Origin: Bacillota bacterium
GTDB lineage: Bacteria > Bacillota > Clostridia > Lachnospirales > Lachnospiraceae
Assembly (NCBI GenBank): GCA_023423045.1
Contig: JAFAGA010000006.1
Location: 62,001-126,000, forward strand
Direction of reading: 5' to 3'
DNA: 64,000 nt
The notes under the pieces were generated by a model. The model made no database searches and was not told the origin of the DNA. It was given only the letters and a program-made list of their open reading frames with translations. The translations under genes were made by a program, and so were the position numbers. Shown here piece by piece: positions 9,314-17,029 of the stretch (position 1 is the stretch's first letter; the number at the start of each line of letters is the position of its first letter).

Positions 9314-9345
9314 AAAGTTTTAACTGTAAAGGCAGTCCACTGTTG

Positions 9346-10959
9346 TCAGCGCTCCCACTTATCACAAAGGGAATTAATCTGGCTTGTAAATTTAGCCAGA
9401 TCCTTGTTCGCTCCGCCCTTATTATGCAAAATCACTGCCATGAGGCGCTTGCCTGCCTGCACCAGACGGTCATATACCGTATCCGCCTTGCCGCCGGAAG
9501 CTGCTGGAGCTGCCTCCCTGGCCTCCACAGGAATGCGTACCCCCTCGCGCACACAGGTATTGGTCAGCAGGTCATAGGTTGCACCGCTAAAGGGTGCTAC
9601 CGCATCATAGCCCAGCTCCTCCCTGAGATGCTCCGTAAAGATTTCACACACCTGGTCGTCTCCATGAGTTACAAATACCCTCTCCGGCTTCTTCTCAATA
9701 CTGGTCAGCCACCGGAGGAGCCCGTCACGGTCCGCATGCCCGCTGACTCCGGATAATTGCTTAATTTTAGCATGCACCTGAATCGTCTCACCAAAAAGCT
9801 TTACCTCTTGGGCTCCGTCAAGGATAATCCTGCCCAGGGAGCCTGCAGATTGGTGCCCGACAAACAATATGGTGCTGTCCTCCCTCCAAAGATTATGCTT
9901 CAGATGATGGCGAATTCGGCCCGCATCGCACATACCTGCCGCGGAAATAATCACCTTGGGATCCTCGTCAAAATTGATTGCCTTGGATTCATCTGAAGTG
10001 ATGGAGGTCCTCAGCCCGGGAAAGGAAATGGGATTTACTCCTTTATTCACCAGCTTCATGGCATCCTCATCAAAATATCCCACCATATGATCGTGGAAAA
10101 TCTGTGTTGCTTCCACCGCCAAAGGACTGTCCACATACACCTTGAAATTGCCGTGTCCATTCACCAGACGGTCATCCTTAATCTTGCGGATATAATATAA
10201 AAGCACCTGAGTTCTTCCCACCGCAAAGGAGGGTATCACCACATTCCCGCCCCGGTCAAAGGTAGATTGAATGATCTCAGTCAATTCTGCAATGTAATCC
10301 GGGCTCACATTGTGATTGCGGTCACCGTAGGTGGATTCCATCACCACATAATCCGCTTCACTGATATATTGGGGATCGTTGATTAAAGGCTGATTGCTGT
10401 TGCCGATATCCCCGGAGAATACAATTTTCTTTGTTGAACCCTGCTCCGTTATCCATATCTCGATGCTGGCAGACCCCAGGAGATGCCCCACATCGGTAAA
10501 ACGAACCTGAATACCCTCAAATAATTGGAAGGTCTGCCCATATTCATGGGATACAAATCTGCGGATGGTTGCCAGCGCATCTTCCATATTGTAAAACGGC
10601 ACTGCCGCCTTATCCCCAGACCGCTTTCCCTTGCGGTTCTTCCACTCCGCCTCCGCCAATTGAATGTGGGCACTGTCACGAAGCATAATATTGCACAGAG
10701 CGCTGGTGGCGGAGGTTGCATGAATATCCCCCCGGAAGCCTTCGCTTACCAGAAGCGGCAGCTTGCCTGAATGATCCATATGGGCATGGGTCAGAAGTAC
10801 CGTATCAATCTCCCCGGAAGCCACCGGTATGCTTTGATTTTCAAAGGCATCCCTGCCCTGTTCCATTCCGCAGTCAATCAGAATATTCTTTCCGCAGGCC
10901 TCGAGATAATAACAGCTTCCGGTAACCTCATGGGTTGCGCCCAAAAATGTGAGTTTCAT
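9346..10959 (-). CDS. MBL-fold beta-CASP metallo-hydrolase (RNA-processing exonuclease-like)
   Basis: A 537-residue protein with an N-terminal metallo-beta-lactamase fold, an inserted beta-CASP domain and a C-terminal extension. Visible metal-binding motifs are HAHMDHSG near residue 60 and SGDIGNSN. The beta-CASP part shows VIISAAGMCDAGRIRHHL, SGHADRDGLLRWL and VTHGDDQ. Relatives are zinc nucleases of the CPSF73/TTHA0252 group, which act on RNA in the cytoplasm. The last 60 or so residues (ASGGKADTVYDRLVQAGKRL onward) are less conserved and helix-rich. The ATG has a GGAGGAGG box. It lies 56 bases after the Crp/Fnr-type gene, so cotranscription is likely. The substrate is unknown. Confidence 0.88.
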   Translation of the reverse strand: MKLTFLGATHEVTGSCYYLEACGKNILIDCGMEQGRDAFENQSIPVASGEIDTVLLTHAHMDHSGKLPLLVSEGFRGDIHATSATSALCNIMLRDSAHIQLAEAEWKNRKGKRSGDKAAVPFYNMEDALATIRRFVSHEYGQTFQLFEGIQVRFTDVGHLLGSASIEIWITEQGSTKKIVFSGDIGNSNQPLINDPQYISEADYVVMESTYGDRNHNVSPDYIAELTEIIQSTFDRGGNVVIPSFAVGRTQVLLYYIRKIKDDRLVNGHGNFKVYVDSPLAVEATQIFHDHMVGYFDEDAMKLVNKGVNPISFPGLRTSITSDESKAINFDEDPKVIISAAGMCDAGRIRHHLKHNLWREDSTILFVGHQSAGSLGRIILDGAQEVKLFGETIQVHAKIKQLSGVSGHADRDGLLRWLTSIEKKPERVFVTHGDDQVCEIFTEHLREELGYDAVAPFSGATYDLLTNTCVREGVRIPVEAREAAPAASGGKADTVYDRLVQAGKRLMAVILHNKGGANKDLAKFTSQINSLCDKWER

Positions 10960-11015
10960 AGAAAACCTCCTCCTTATTTTATCTTCATTGTCGTATGGTT
11001 AACTGAGCTCCGGCT

Positions 11016-11702
11016 TTAAGCTCCATCCGCCAGCCGGTTCAGTTTTTTCTCATCAAGAATATGAATTGTTCCCCGATTTAAAACTACAATACCTTCATTT
11101 TGAAAATATTTCAGCATTCTTGTAATAACCTCTCTGGCGGTCCCAAGGTGATTTGCTATCTTTTCATGAGTAATGTCCAGGGTGCCGCTCCCTTCAATCA
11201 CCAGCTGTTCCATCAGGAAGTTGGCCAGGCGCTTATCAAGACTGGTAAATAATGCCTGCTCCATAATCCACATAACATCGGAGAATCGGGAAGCCATCAG
11301 TTCATTGGTAAATACCTGAACCGGAAAAGATTCCTTGGACAGCCTGTGAAATACCGAAGTTGGAATCAGATAGGCCCGGGTATCCTTCTCCACCTCGACA
11401 AAAATATCAAAAGAGATATTCTTCATCATGCAGGCGGCGGAAAAAATGCAGACATCCCTTTCGAACAGCCGGTACAATGTAATTTCCTTACCGCTTTCCG
11501 ATACAATATAGGCACGCACCTGTCCGCTGAGGATCAAAAACAGGCCGGAGCAATTATCCGAACCGCTGTGCATGGCCTCTCCCACCGCAAACTGTTTCTT
11601 CACTATCAATTGCCTTAAGTTATTCTTCTGTTCCTCCGTCAGCTCCCGCCAAAAGCTCAGGGTCTCATGTAAGAATTTCTCATCATCCTGCGATATTGTC
11701 AA
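11016..11702 (-). CDS. Crp/Fnr-family transcriptional regulator
   Basis: About 228 residues. An N-terminal cyclic-nucleotide-binding-like beta barrel (LFLILSGQVRAYIVSESGKE, LYRLFERDVCIFSAACMM) is followed by a dimerisation helix and a C-terminal winged HTH (DITHEKIANHLGTAREVITRMLKYF). The residues that bind cAMP in Crp are not evident, and there is no N-terminal Fnr cysteine cluster; the few Cys are internal. The TTG at 11702 is chosen because AGGAG sits 8 bases upstream; an ATG at 11720 is the alternative. The upstream region has two copies of the TTACAGGAA palindrome, which suggests autoregulation and control of pulA. That link is inferred. Confidence 0.9.
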   Translation of the reverse strand: MTISQDDEKFLHETLSFWRELTEEQKNNLRQLIVKKQFAVGEAMHSGSDNCSGLFLILSGQVRAYIVSESGKEITLYRLFERDVCIFSAACMMKNISFDIFVEVEKDTRAYLIPTSVFHRLSKESFPVQVFTNELMASRFSDVMWIMEQALFTSLDKRLANFLMEQLVIEGSGTLDITHEKIANHLGTAREVITRMLKYFQNEGIVVLNRGTIHILDEKKLNRLADGA

Positions 11703-11820
11703 ATCCTTCACTCCTATCATCCATCCCGATCCGTCCCATCTATCCCGCTATCGCTGCCGGAACGGGGACCATGCTTTCATCACTTTCCATTATTATAATA
11801 AAAGGCGCCGTATATCACGA

Positions 11821-11849
11821 TTGCAGAAACATGCATTTTGTTCCTGTAA
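11821..11849. promoter_or_regulatory. Imperfect TTCCTGTAA-type palindrome upstream of the crp-like gene
   Basis: TTGCAGAAAC, spacer ATGCATTTT, GTTCCTGTAA. The left arm has two mismatches relative to the copy at 11917. The spacer is identical to that copy. Confidence 0.5.
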
Positions 11850-11855
11850 TACAAG

Positions 11856-11886
11856 TTATCAGAAGATGCTTTTTATCTTCTGATAA
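11856..11886. repeat. Perfect 12-bp inverted repeat
   Basis: TTATCAGAAGAT, a 7-base spacer (GCTTTTT), ATCTTCTGATAA. It lies between the two TTCCTGTAA palindromes. It could be a second operator or an RNA hairpin in the crp-like leader; it has no T-run for termination. Confidence 0.55.
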
Positions 11887-11916
11887 AAGGTGATGCTTTC
11901 GCGCCATACACCACGG

Positions 11917-11945
11917 TTACAGGAACATGCATTTTGTTCCTGTAA
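11917..11945. promoter_or_regulatory. Perfect TTACAGGAAC-N9-GTTCCTGTAA palindrome
   Basis: Ten-base arms without mismatch and a 9-base spacer ATGCATTTT. Compared with the pulA copy, the innermost base pair is swapped (C-G here, G-C there), so the symmetry is kept although the sequence changed. Confidence 0.6.
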
Positions 11946-12045
11946 TATGATTATAAACCACATCTTATGTTTTTGCACTTCAAAATATGATAAAAAGTGA
12001 AAACATCGTTACGCTTCAGGCCACACTGTCCTGAATTGTAGTGAA

Positions 12046-12079
12046 TAAAAAAGGCAGACAGCTTGATTCGCTGCCTGCC
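12046..12079 (-). terminator. Terminator of the desulfoferrodoxin gene
   Basis: On the minus strand a stem GGCAGGCAGC / GCTGTCTGCC with a 7-base loop is followed by TTTTTT. It lies about 30 bases after the gene's stop codon. Confidence 0.85.
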
Positions 12080-12108
12080 CCACCGGGTACTTAATAAGCT
12101 CTATGCTA

Positions 12109-12492
12109 TTATAGCTCTGTCTTCCATAAACCGTGCAGATTGCAGTATTCATATACCGCAATAACTTCATCGTCATCAAGAGCAAATACCGCTACAGGCT
12201 CATCGCCGGGCTTCAGACACTTTCTCTGGCCGCCATGCTTTGTCTGTAGATAAATCCACTGGATGTAATGCTTTTCTTCCATTGGATGACGTACGCTTCC
12301 CACTTCTACCTTTACTGTATTGCCGACGACAGATACTGCAGGAACGTGCTTTTCCTTTGCTGCATCAACAGTGTTTGCAACCATCTCTTCCATCTCTTCA
12401 CCACAGCAAACAACTGGTACTCCGGAATTATGTATCATTCCAATCATATTGCCGCAGTGCTTGCATCTGTAGAACTTATGCTCTTCACACAT
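12109..12492 (-). CDS. dfx: Desulfoferrodoxin (superoxide reductase, class I)
   Basis: A 127-residue cytoplasmic iron protein that reduces superoxide to peroxide in anaerobes. The N-terminal desulforedoxin-type Fe site is complete: Cys10, Cys13, Cys29 and Cys30 (CKHC ... VVCCGEEM). The C-terminal superoxide-reductase domain carries HPMEEKHYIQWIYL (catalytic-loop Glu-Lys and His ligands) and YEYCNLHGLWK (Cys and His ligands). The length matches the two-iron class. The ATG has an AGGAG box. It has its own terminator, so it is probably monocistronic. It points to an obligate anaerobe that meets occasional oxygen. Confidence 0.95.
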   Translation of the reverse strand: MCEEHKFYRCKHCGNMIGMIHNSGVPVVCCGEEMEEMVANTVDAAKEKHVPAVSVVGNTVKVEVGSVRHPMEEKHYIQWIYLQTKHGGQRKCLKPGDEPVAVFALDDDEVIAVYEYCNLHGLWKTEL

Positions 12493-12509
12493 CGCTATCT
12501 CTCCTTTTG

Positions 12510-12554
12510 CTATAGTATATTTACCCAGCAGATATCATACGTTGTTAACAACAT
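12510..12554 (-). other. Possible leader peptide ORF upstream of dfx
   Basis: A 14-codon frame (ATG-TTG-TTA ... TAG) directly follows AAGGAGG in the dfx leader and ends about 18 bases before the dfx start. It contains the perfect palindrome GTTGTTAACAAC (12541-12552). The box is very close to the ATG and better spaced for the TTG after it. It could be chance. Confidence 0.25.
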
Positions 12555-12629
12555 ATACCTCCTTAGCATTGCCTGCTGCCGGGCAGTCATTATAAAAGCA
12601 AAGAAGGCTTCCTCCTTACTTTTATAATT

Positions 12630-12675
12630 AGATTATATATCAAACTTCCCGCATTCTCAAGATATCTTTTCGTCT
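12630..12675 (-). pseudogene. Broken second copy of the trxA 3' end
   Basis: This stretch matches the end of the intact thioredoxin gene (14205-14247): AGATTATATATCAAA and CATTCTCAAGATATC are identical, 7 bases between them differ. Read on the minus strand it encodes RRKDILRMREV then TGA, against KKDILRMLEI and TGA in trxA. No homology is seen further upstream, so only the terminal dozen codons remain. With trxA it brackets the serpin gene. Confidence 0.7.
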
Positions 12676-12755
12676 TTCATCCGCCAAAATATTGTCGGCA
12701 GCGGTGCATTTACACACCGTCCATAGCGGATCGCTGACAAAGGCTGCCGACTCTG

Positions 12756-14021
12756 TTATGGAGCGGCGCTAGTTGCTGCATCATTTAAAACGCCCATAAA
12801 AATCGGCATACTAAACTCGTTATCCACTATCATAAAGAAAAACGGACGGTTTAAGTTGACTCTCTTAGGTTCTGCCGGAGCGGAACTTCCGTTTTTCATT
12901 TCTACAGCAGTAACAGCACCTGCTCTTGTGCCTTTTTCGTCTACCTGAATTTTGGTCTTATGGATAACACGGCTTATAAAAATATTTCCCTCATCCGACT
13001 TCCCAAGAGAGTTAAAATCCGCAGCATCCTCATCAAAAGCATCCTTTATCCCCAACTCCTTCAATATTCCGGAGAGTTCTTCACTATATTCAAATACAAA
13101 TTTAGGAATAGAGGCATACACCTGATCCTTGCTTTGGTTTTTAATGATATCCATTAGCGTTTTACCGTCTATTGAGGCTATAAAATCCGATACCGCAAGT
13201 CCCTCTTCAGGCAATAATGCCACAAAGGAATATTTATTATCGGCATAAGGCTTTGAAAATCCGGCAGCATTCAGACTCTCAATATAGCCATATTCGGTGC
13301 TGTGCATAAAATCAACTATCTTTTTATTGCCGTCCTGTGCTGTAAACTCCCCCTCACGCACAGAGATATCATGGTAGATACTCTGCCACTCTGCATCAAA
13401 CGATAGTGCATTGATAAGGTACATTACAGCATCTTCGGGAGGCTTTTCCTCCAAAAGCTTTTTAATCTGCCCGTCCGTTTTTTTATTTACCCAGGCGTTA
13501 ATGTCATTTTTTGTGCTGTCATCAAAGGGAGCCTTATAAACCTCCGCATCGTAATAGTCCTTGTTTGTTTGCAAAAACTCCTTCTCTACCGTCAAACTCT
13601 TTTTATCCTTAAACCAAATGGAATTGGCAAGGCTTACCTTGTATTTGCCGGCAGTGGGAAGATAAGACTGAAAGGCATAAAGATATTCGTTCAGACTGCC
13701 TATGTCTGCACCAAAAACCCCCTCCATTTGAGACAGCGTTTCCTTTTCCGCGCCATTTGCCGTCATAGCCAAGGCGGAAATGATGGAGAGCGGAGAAATA
13801 AGCGTGTTTTCTCCTTTGTGAATTTTTTTGAGAATAGCAAGGGACAGATCAGCAATTTCCGCTGTTTTATCGGCACTGCTCTTCGGTGCGCTGTCAATAA
13901 CGATTGGAGTAATATCATTTTTGTCAACACCTGCCATTAAGTTTGTGGCTGTTAAATTTGCATTTTTGTTACAAGCGGTTAATGTTAGCAGTAATGCAAG
14001 CAGTAAAGTAATTTTTTTCAT
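12756..14021 (-). CDS. Serpin-family lipoprotein (protease inhibitor)
   Basis: A 421-residue serpin. From the ATG (GGAGG 8 bases upstream) it has a lipoprotein signal LLLTLTAC with Cys17, so the inhibitor would sit on the outer face of the membrane. Serpin landmarks include the shutter helix NTLISPLSIISALAMTANGA, YLINALSFDAEWQ, and the hinge DEKGTRAGAVTAVEM before the reactive loop (about residues 360-388). The C-terminal strands NLNRPFFFMIVDNEF and PIFMGVLND follow. The hinge has Gly at P15 and Thr at P14 with small residues after, as in inhibitory serpins, apart from Arg at P13. The P1 residue cannot be fixed; the loop reads MKNGSSAPAEPKR. Flanking thioredoxin-end duplications suggest insertion or rearrangement. 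Confidence 0.92.
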   Translation of the reverse strand: MKKITLLLALLLTLTACNKNANLTATNLMAGVDKNDITPIVIDSAPKSSADKTAEIADLSLAILKKIHKGENTLISPLSIISALAMTANGAEKETLSQMEGVFGADIGSLNEYLYAFQSYLPTAGKYKVSLANSIWFKDKKSLTVEKEFLQTNKDYYDAEVYKAPFDDSTKNDINAWVNKKTDGQIKKLLEEKPPEDAVMYLINALSFDAEWQSIYHDISVREGEFTAQDGNKKIVDFMHSTEYGYIESLNAAGFSKPYADNKYSFVALLPEEGLAVSDFIASIDGKTLMDIIKNQSKDQVYASIPKFVFEYSEELSGILKELGIKDAFDEDAADFNSLGKSDEGNIFISRVIHKTKIQVDEKGTRAGAVTAVEMKNGSSAPAEPKRVNLNRPFFFMIVDNEFSMPIFMGVLNDAATSAAP

Positions 14022-14140
14022 ATGAAACACCTCCTCTTGTATATTAGACGATAATTTTTTATAAATGTTTCATATCAAATATAAATTAGTTTTGTATTTT
14101 ACCACAAACTTATGAATCGTATATCTTTGCCATACAAAAA

Positions 14141-14185
14141 ATAATAAAAAGTTTGGAAGCCTTTTCTCACGCATCCAAACTTTTT
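14141..14185 (-). terminator. Terminator of trxA
   Basis: On the minus strand AAAAAGTTTGGA-type arms (14174-14185 and 14146-14157) form a 12-base stem with a 16-base loop, followed by TTATTATTTTTT. It lies 30 bases past the trxA stop, between trxA and the serpin gene. Confidence 0.8.
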
Positions 14186-14214
14186 ATTAAGAACTATAAG
14201 TACCAGATTATATA

Positions 14215-14529
14215 TCAAATCTCCAGCATTCTCAAGATATCCTTTTTCGGACGTGCACCAACTGCCTGGGCGGCGACTCTTCCATCCTTCACCACCATCA
14301 GAGTAGGAATGCTCATTACACGGAATCGGTTTGCAAGCTCCGTCTCCTCGTCAATATTAATTTTTCCAACCTTTGCTGTACCGGCAACCTCCTCAGCGAT
14401 TTCATCCAGAGCAGGCGCCACCATTTTGCAGGGTCCGCACCAGGATGCCCAAAAATCCAACAAAATAGGTTCCTTTGAATTCAGTACCTCCGCATCAAAA
14501 TTATTCTTGGTTATTTTTATAGTAGCCAT
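14215..14529 (-). CDS. trxA: Thioredoxin
   Basis: A 104-residue protein with the thioredoxin fold and the active site FWASWCGPCKMVAP near residues 27-38. The cis-proline loop is MSIPTLMV, followed by a glycine-rich strand and the C-terminal helix KKDILRMLEI. It is a cytoplasmic disulfide reductant fed by thioredoxin reductase, which is not in the window. The ATG has a GGAGG box. It is a single-gene unit with its own terminator. Its last codons are duplicated at 12630-12675. Confidence 0.96.
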   Translation of the reverse strand: MATIKITKNNFDAEVLNSKEPILLDFWASWCGPCKMVAPALDEIAEEVAGTAKVGKINIDEETELANRFRVMSIPTLMVVKDGRVAAQAVGARPKKDILRMLEI

Positions 14530-14694
14530 AGTGTTGCTCCTCCTATCATTTCATTATGATTGACTTTCTAGGCTTACTATATCATGATACGCAAAGGACT
14601 TCTGTGATGTTATCACTATATTTCTGAAAAGACGGGAAATGCACGGGCCAGCCTTTATTATGGCTTATCCTTTAATTGATAGAGAACTTGCAGC

Positions 14695-17013
14695 TTAATC
14701 CTTCAGAAGAACGCTTACCTCCCGGTCCGCCGGCTCCAGCAAAATTCCTTCCTCCACATGGCTTACCTTTGCATTCGTCTCCAGAATCTCCCTTGTCTCA
14801 TTGCGAAGCAGAATTCGGTAGGCCTTTGTTCCTGTATATTGATATCTGATTTCAGAGTTGTTATATACCGCTTTTAACTCCGCCGCTTCTGCCCCTTCCT
14901 GATTGATAATAACCGCTCTAAGCTCTGCATTGTTATCCGGCTTAAAGCAATGGAAGATCACATTATCCTCGTAATCGTAATCGGGCTTTGAGGTATCGGC
15001 ACCTACGGCGATTATCGATCCCTGTCTTGCCAGCAGCGGAAGATTATGATAGTCATAGGCTTCGTTGTACCAGCATCCGCCCTCATATTTTTTATTCGTG
15101 AGAATGTTAACCCATTCTCCCTTCGGCAGGTAGTAGCTCACCTCGCCTGTTTCTGAGAAGATGGGCGCCACAAGCAGGTTCTCTCCCAGCATATACTGAC
15201 GGTCAAGATAATAACAGGTAGGATCCTCCGGGAATTCCAGGAACATTGCCCTGGCCATGGGGGTTCCCTTAAGGGATGCCTGATGGGCTGCCGCATACAG
15301 ATACGGCATCAATGACATCTTAAGGCAGGTAAAGCGCCTTAATACCTCACAGGCTTCCTCATCATAATTCCAGGGAACACGGTAAGAGCTGCTTCCATGG
15401 AGTCTGCTGTGGGAGGATAATAGTCCGAACTGGATCCAGCGCTTATAGATATCCGGAGTAGACGTAGCCTCAAATCCTCCGATGTCGTGGCTCCAATAGC
15501 CGAAGCCGGTTACGCCCAGCGATAAACCTCCTCTTAAGGTCTCCGCCATGGCCCGGTAATCCGAGAAGCAATCCCCGCCCCAGTGAACCGGGAACTTCTG
15601 GCTGCCCACAGTAGCGCTTCGTGCAAATACGACGGCCTCCTTTTCCCCCTTCACCCGCTTAATTGTATTGAAAACACATTCATTATAAAGATAAGTATAA
15701 TAATTGTGCATCTTGTGAGGATCAGATCCGTCATAATATACCGCATCCGTCGGTATTCTTTCACCAAAATCGGTTTTGAAGCAATCTACTCCCATATTCA
15801 GCAGCTCTTCCAGCTTAGAGGAATACCATTCACAGGCCTTAGGATTGGTAAAGTCCACAATCGCCCTTCCCGCCTGCCAGTCATCATCCTGCCATACACT
15901 TTTGTCACTGCGCTTTAAGAAATAGCCGTTTTTCTTACCTTCTTCAAACAAATACGATTTCTGCCCGATGTAGGAGTTAATCCATACGCAGATCTTCAGA
16001 TTATGGCTCTTTAATCTTTCCAGCATCCCCTTCGGATCTTTAAAATATCTCTCATCCCATTTAAAATTGCACCACTCCAGCTCTCTCATCCAAAAGCAGT
16101 CAAAATGGAATACACGCAGCGGAAGTTCCAGCTCTTCCATCTTGTTGATAATGCCTGTGACGGTCTCCTCATCATAATTGGTGGTAAAGGAGGTCGACAG
16201 CCAGAGTCCCATACTCCAGGCCGGCACCAGGGGCGGCCTTCCTGTCAGCTTTGTGTATTTATCAATGATTTCCTTAGGGCTGTCCGCATAGATGACCATG
16301 TACTCCAGCTCCTCACCCTCCGCAGAGAATCCAACAGAGAAATTCCGCTGTGATTCCACTTCAAAGGATACCTTCCCGGGAGAATTCACAAACACGCCGT
16401 AGCCGCGGTTTGTAATATAAAAGGGAATATTTTTATAGGACTGCCAGGTTCCGCTTCCTCCATCCAGATTCCAGCTGTCAACCACTTGTCCGTTCTTCAC
16501 AAAGGGCGAAAATTTCTCACCAAGGCCATATACCGTTTCTCCTACGGACAGCTTCAATTCATCCGCCATATAGGTCTTGGCCGTTCCGGCTTCTCTCATA
16601 TGCCCGAAGCTTCTTATTCCGGTGCCGGTCAGGTACTTTCCTCCTCCGTAGTAAGATATCTTGAACGGATCCGACCGGTCTGCCACCAGCTCAAGGGAGC
16701 CTGTTTTAAAGGAAAGCTTCTTATCCTCCGCCCGGGTCGAAACCTCCGGATGATAGTCCTGTGTCAGAAACTCAGGCTTCTTTCCGGCTCCGCCTGCAAA
16801 ATGCGTTATATTCACCTTAATTACATCCGTGAGAGGCGAAGATATGGTGACCGTATCAATGGGAAGACTTATGGTTGCATGTCTTTCCTTCGCCGGACGT
16901 TCCGCACAGTATAAAACCAGTTGATCTTCCTTCTGCTCATATTCAAAGATATTGCAGACATACGCCGCCTCAATTCCCTTGGCAATCAGCCAGTTTCCAT
17001 CAATAAATTTCAT
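14695..17013 (-). CDS. yicI: GH31 alpha-xylosidase, YicI type
   Basis: A 772-residue GH31 enzyme at the length of E. coli YicI. It releases alpha-linked xylose from the non-reducing end of isoprimeverose and xyloglucan oligosaccharides. The N-terminal beta-sandwich (about 1-240) precedes the barrel. The nucleophile Asp is in CFKTDFGERIPTDA, and the acid/base Asp in HWGGDCFSDYRAM. There is no signal peptide, so the substrate is imported. GGGAG precedes the ATG. It is last in an operon SBP-LplB-LplC-GH31, starting 16 bases after the LplC-type gene. Other GH31 specificities such as alpha-glucosidase are less likely, because KTDFGE and the close length match point to alpha-xylosidase. Confidence 0.9.
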   Translation of the reverse strand: MKFIDGNWLIAKGIEAAYVCNIFEYEQKEDQLVLYCAERPAKERHATISLPIDTVTISSPLTDVIKVNITHFAGGAGKKPEFLTQDYHPEVSTRAEDKKLSFKTGSLELVADRSDPFKISYYGGGKYLTGTGIRSFGHMREAGTAKTYMADELKLSVGETVYGLGEKFSPFVKNGQVVDSWNLDGGSGTWQSYKNIPFYITNRGYGVFVNSPGKVSFEVESQRNFSVGFSAEGEELEYMVIYADSPKEIIDKYTKLTGRPPLVPAWSMGLWLSTSFTTNYDEETVTGIINKMEELELPLRVFHFDCFWMRELEWCNFKWDERYFKDPKGMLERLKSHNLKICVWINSYIGQKSYLFEEGKKNGYFLKRSDKSVWQDDDWQAGRAIVDFTNPKACEWYSSKLEELLNMGVDCFKTDFGERIPTDAVYYDGSDPHKMHNYYTYLYNECVFNTIKRVKGEKEAVVFARSATVGSQKFPVHWGGDCFSDYRAMAETLRGGLSLGVTGFGYWSHDIGGFEATSTPDIYKRWIQFGLLSSHSRLHGSSSYRVPWNYDEEACEVLRRFTCLKMSLMPYLYAAAHQASLKGTPMARAMFLEFPEDPTCYYLDRQYMLGENLLVAPIFSETGEVSYYLPKGEWVNILTNKKYEGGCWYNEAYDYHNLPLLARQGSIIAVGADTSKPDYDYEDNVIFHCFKPDNNAELRAVIINQEGAEAAELKAVYNNSEIRYQYTGTKAYRILLRNETREILETNAKVSHVEEGILLEPADREVSVLLKD

Positions 17014-17029
17014 TTTTCTTTTCTCCCTT

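Larger units (their letters stand above)
11703..12045. other. Regulatory intergenic region with duplicated palindromes
   Basis: Two diverged direct repeats of about 48 bases (11805-11852 and 11901-11948), each starting GCGCC and holding one palindrome, flank a third, unrelated inverted repeat (11856-11886). TATAAT boxes for the minus strand occur near 11793-11798 and just beyond 11946. No coding sequence was seen. Confidence 0.6.

Noticed and set aside
12240..12627. Two overlapping + strand frames opposite the desulfoferrodoxin gene and its leader
   Set aside because: Shadows of a well-supported gene; no ribosome site and cysteine/leucine-rich products without family features.
14022..14030. 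Upstream GTG start for the serpin
   Set aside because: It overlaps the ribosome site that correctly positions the ATG at 14021.
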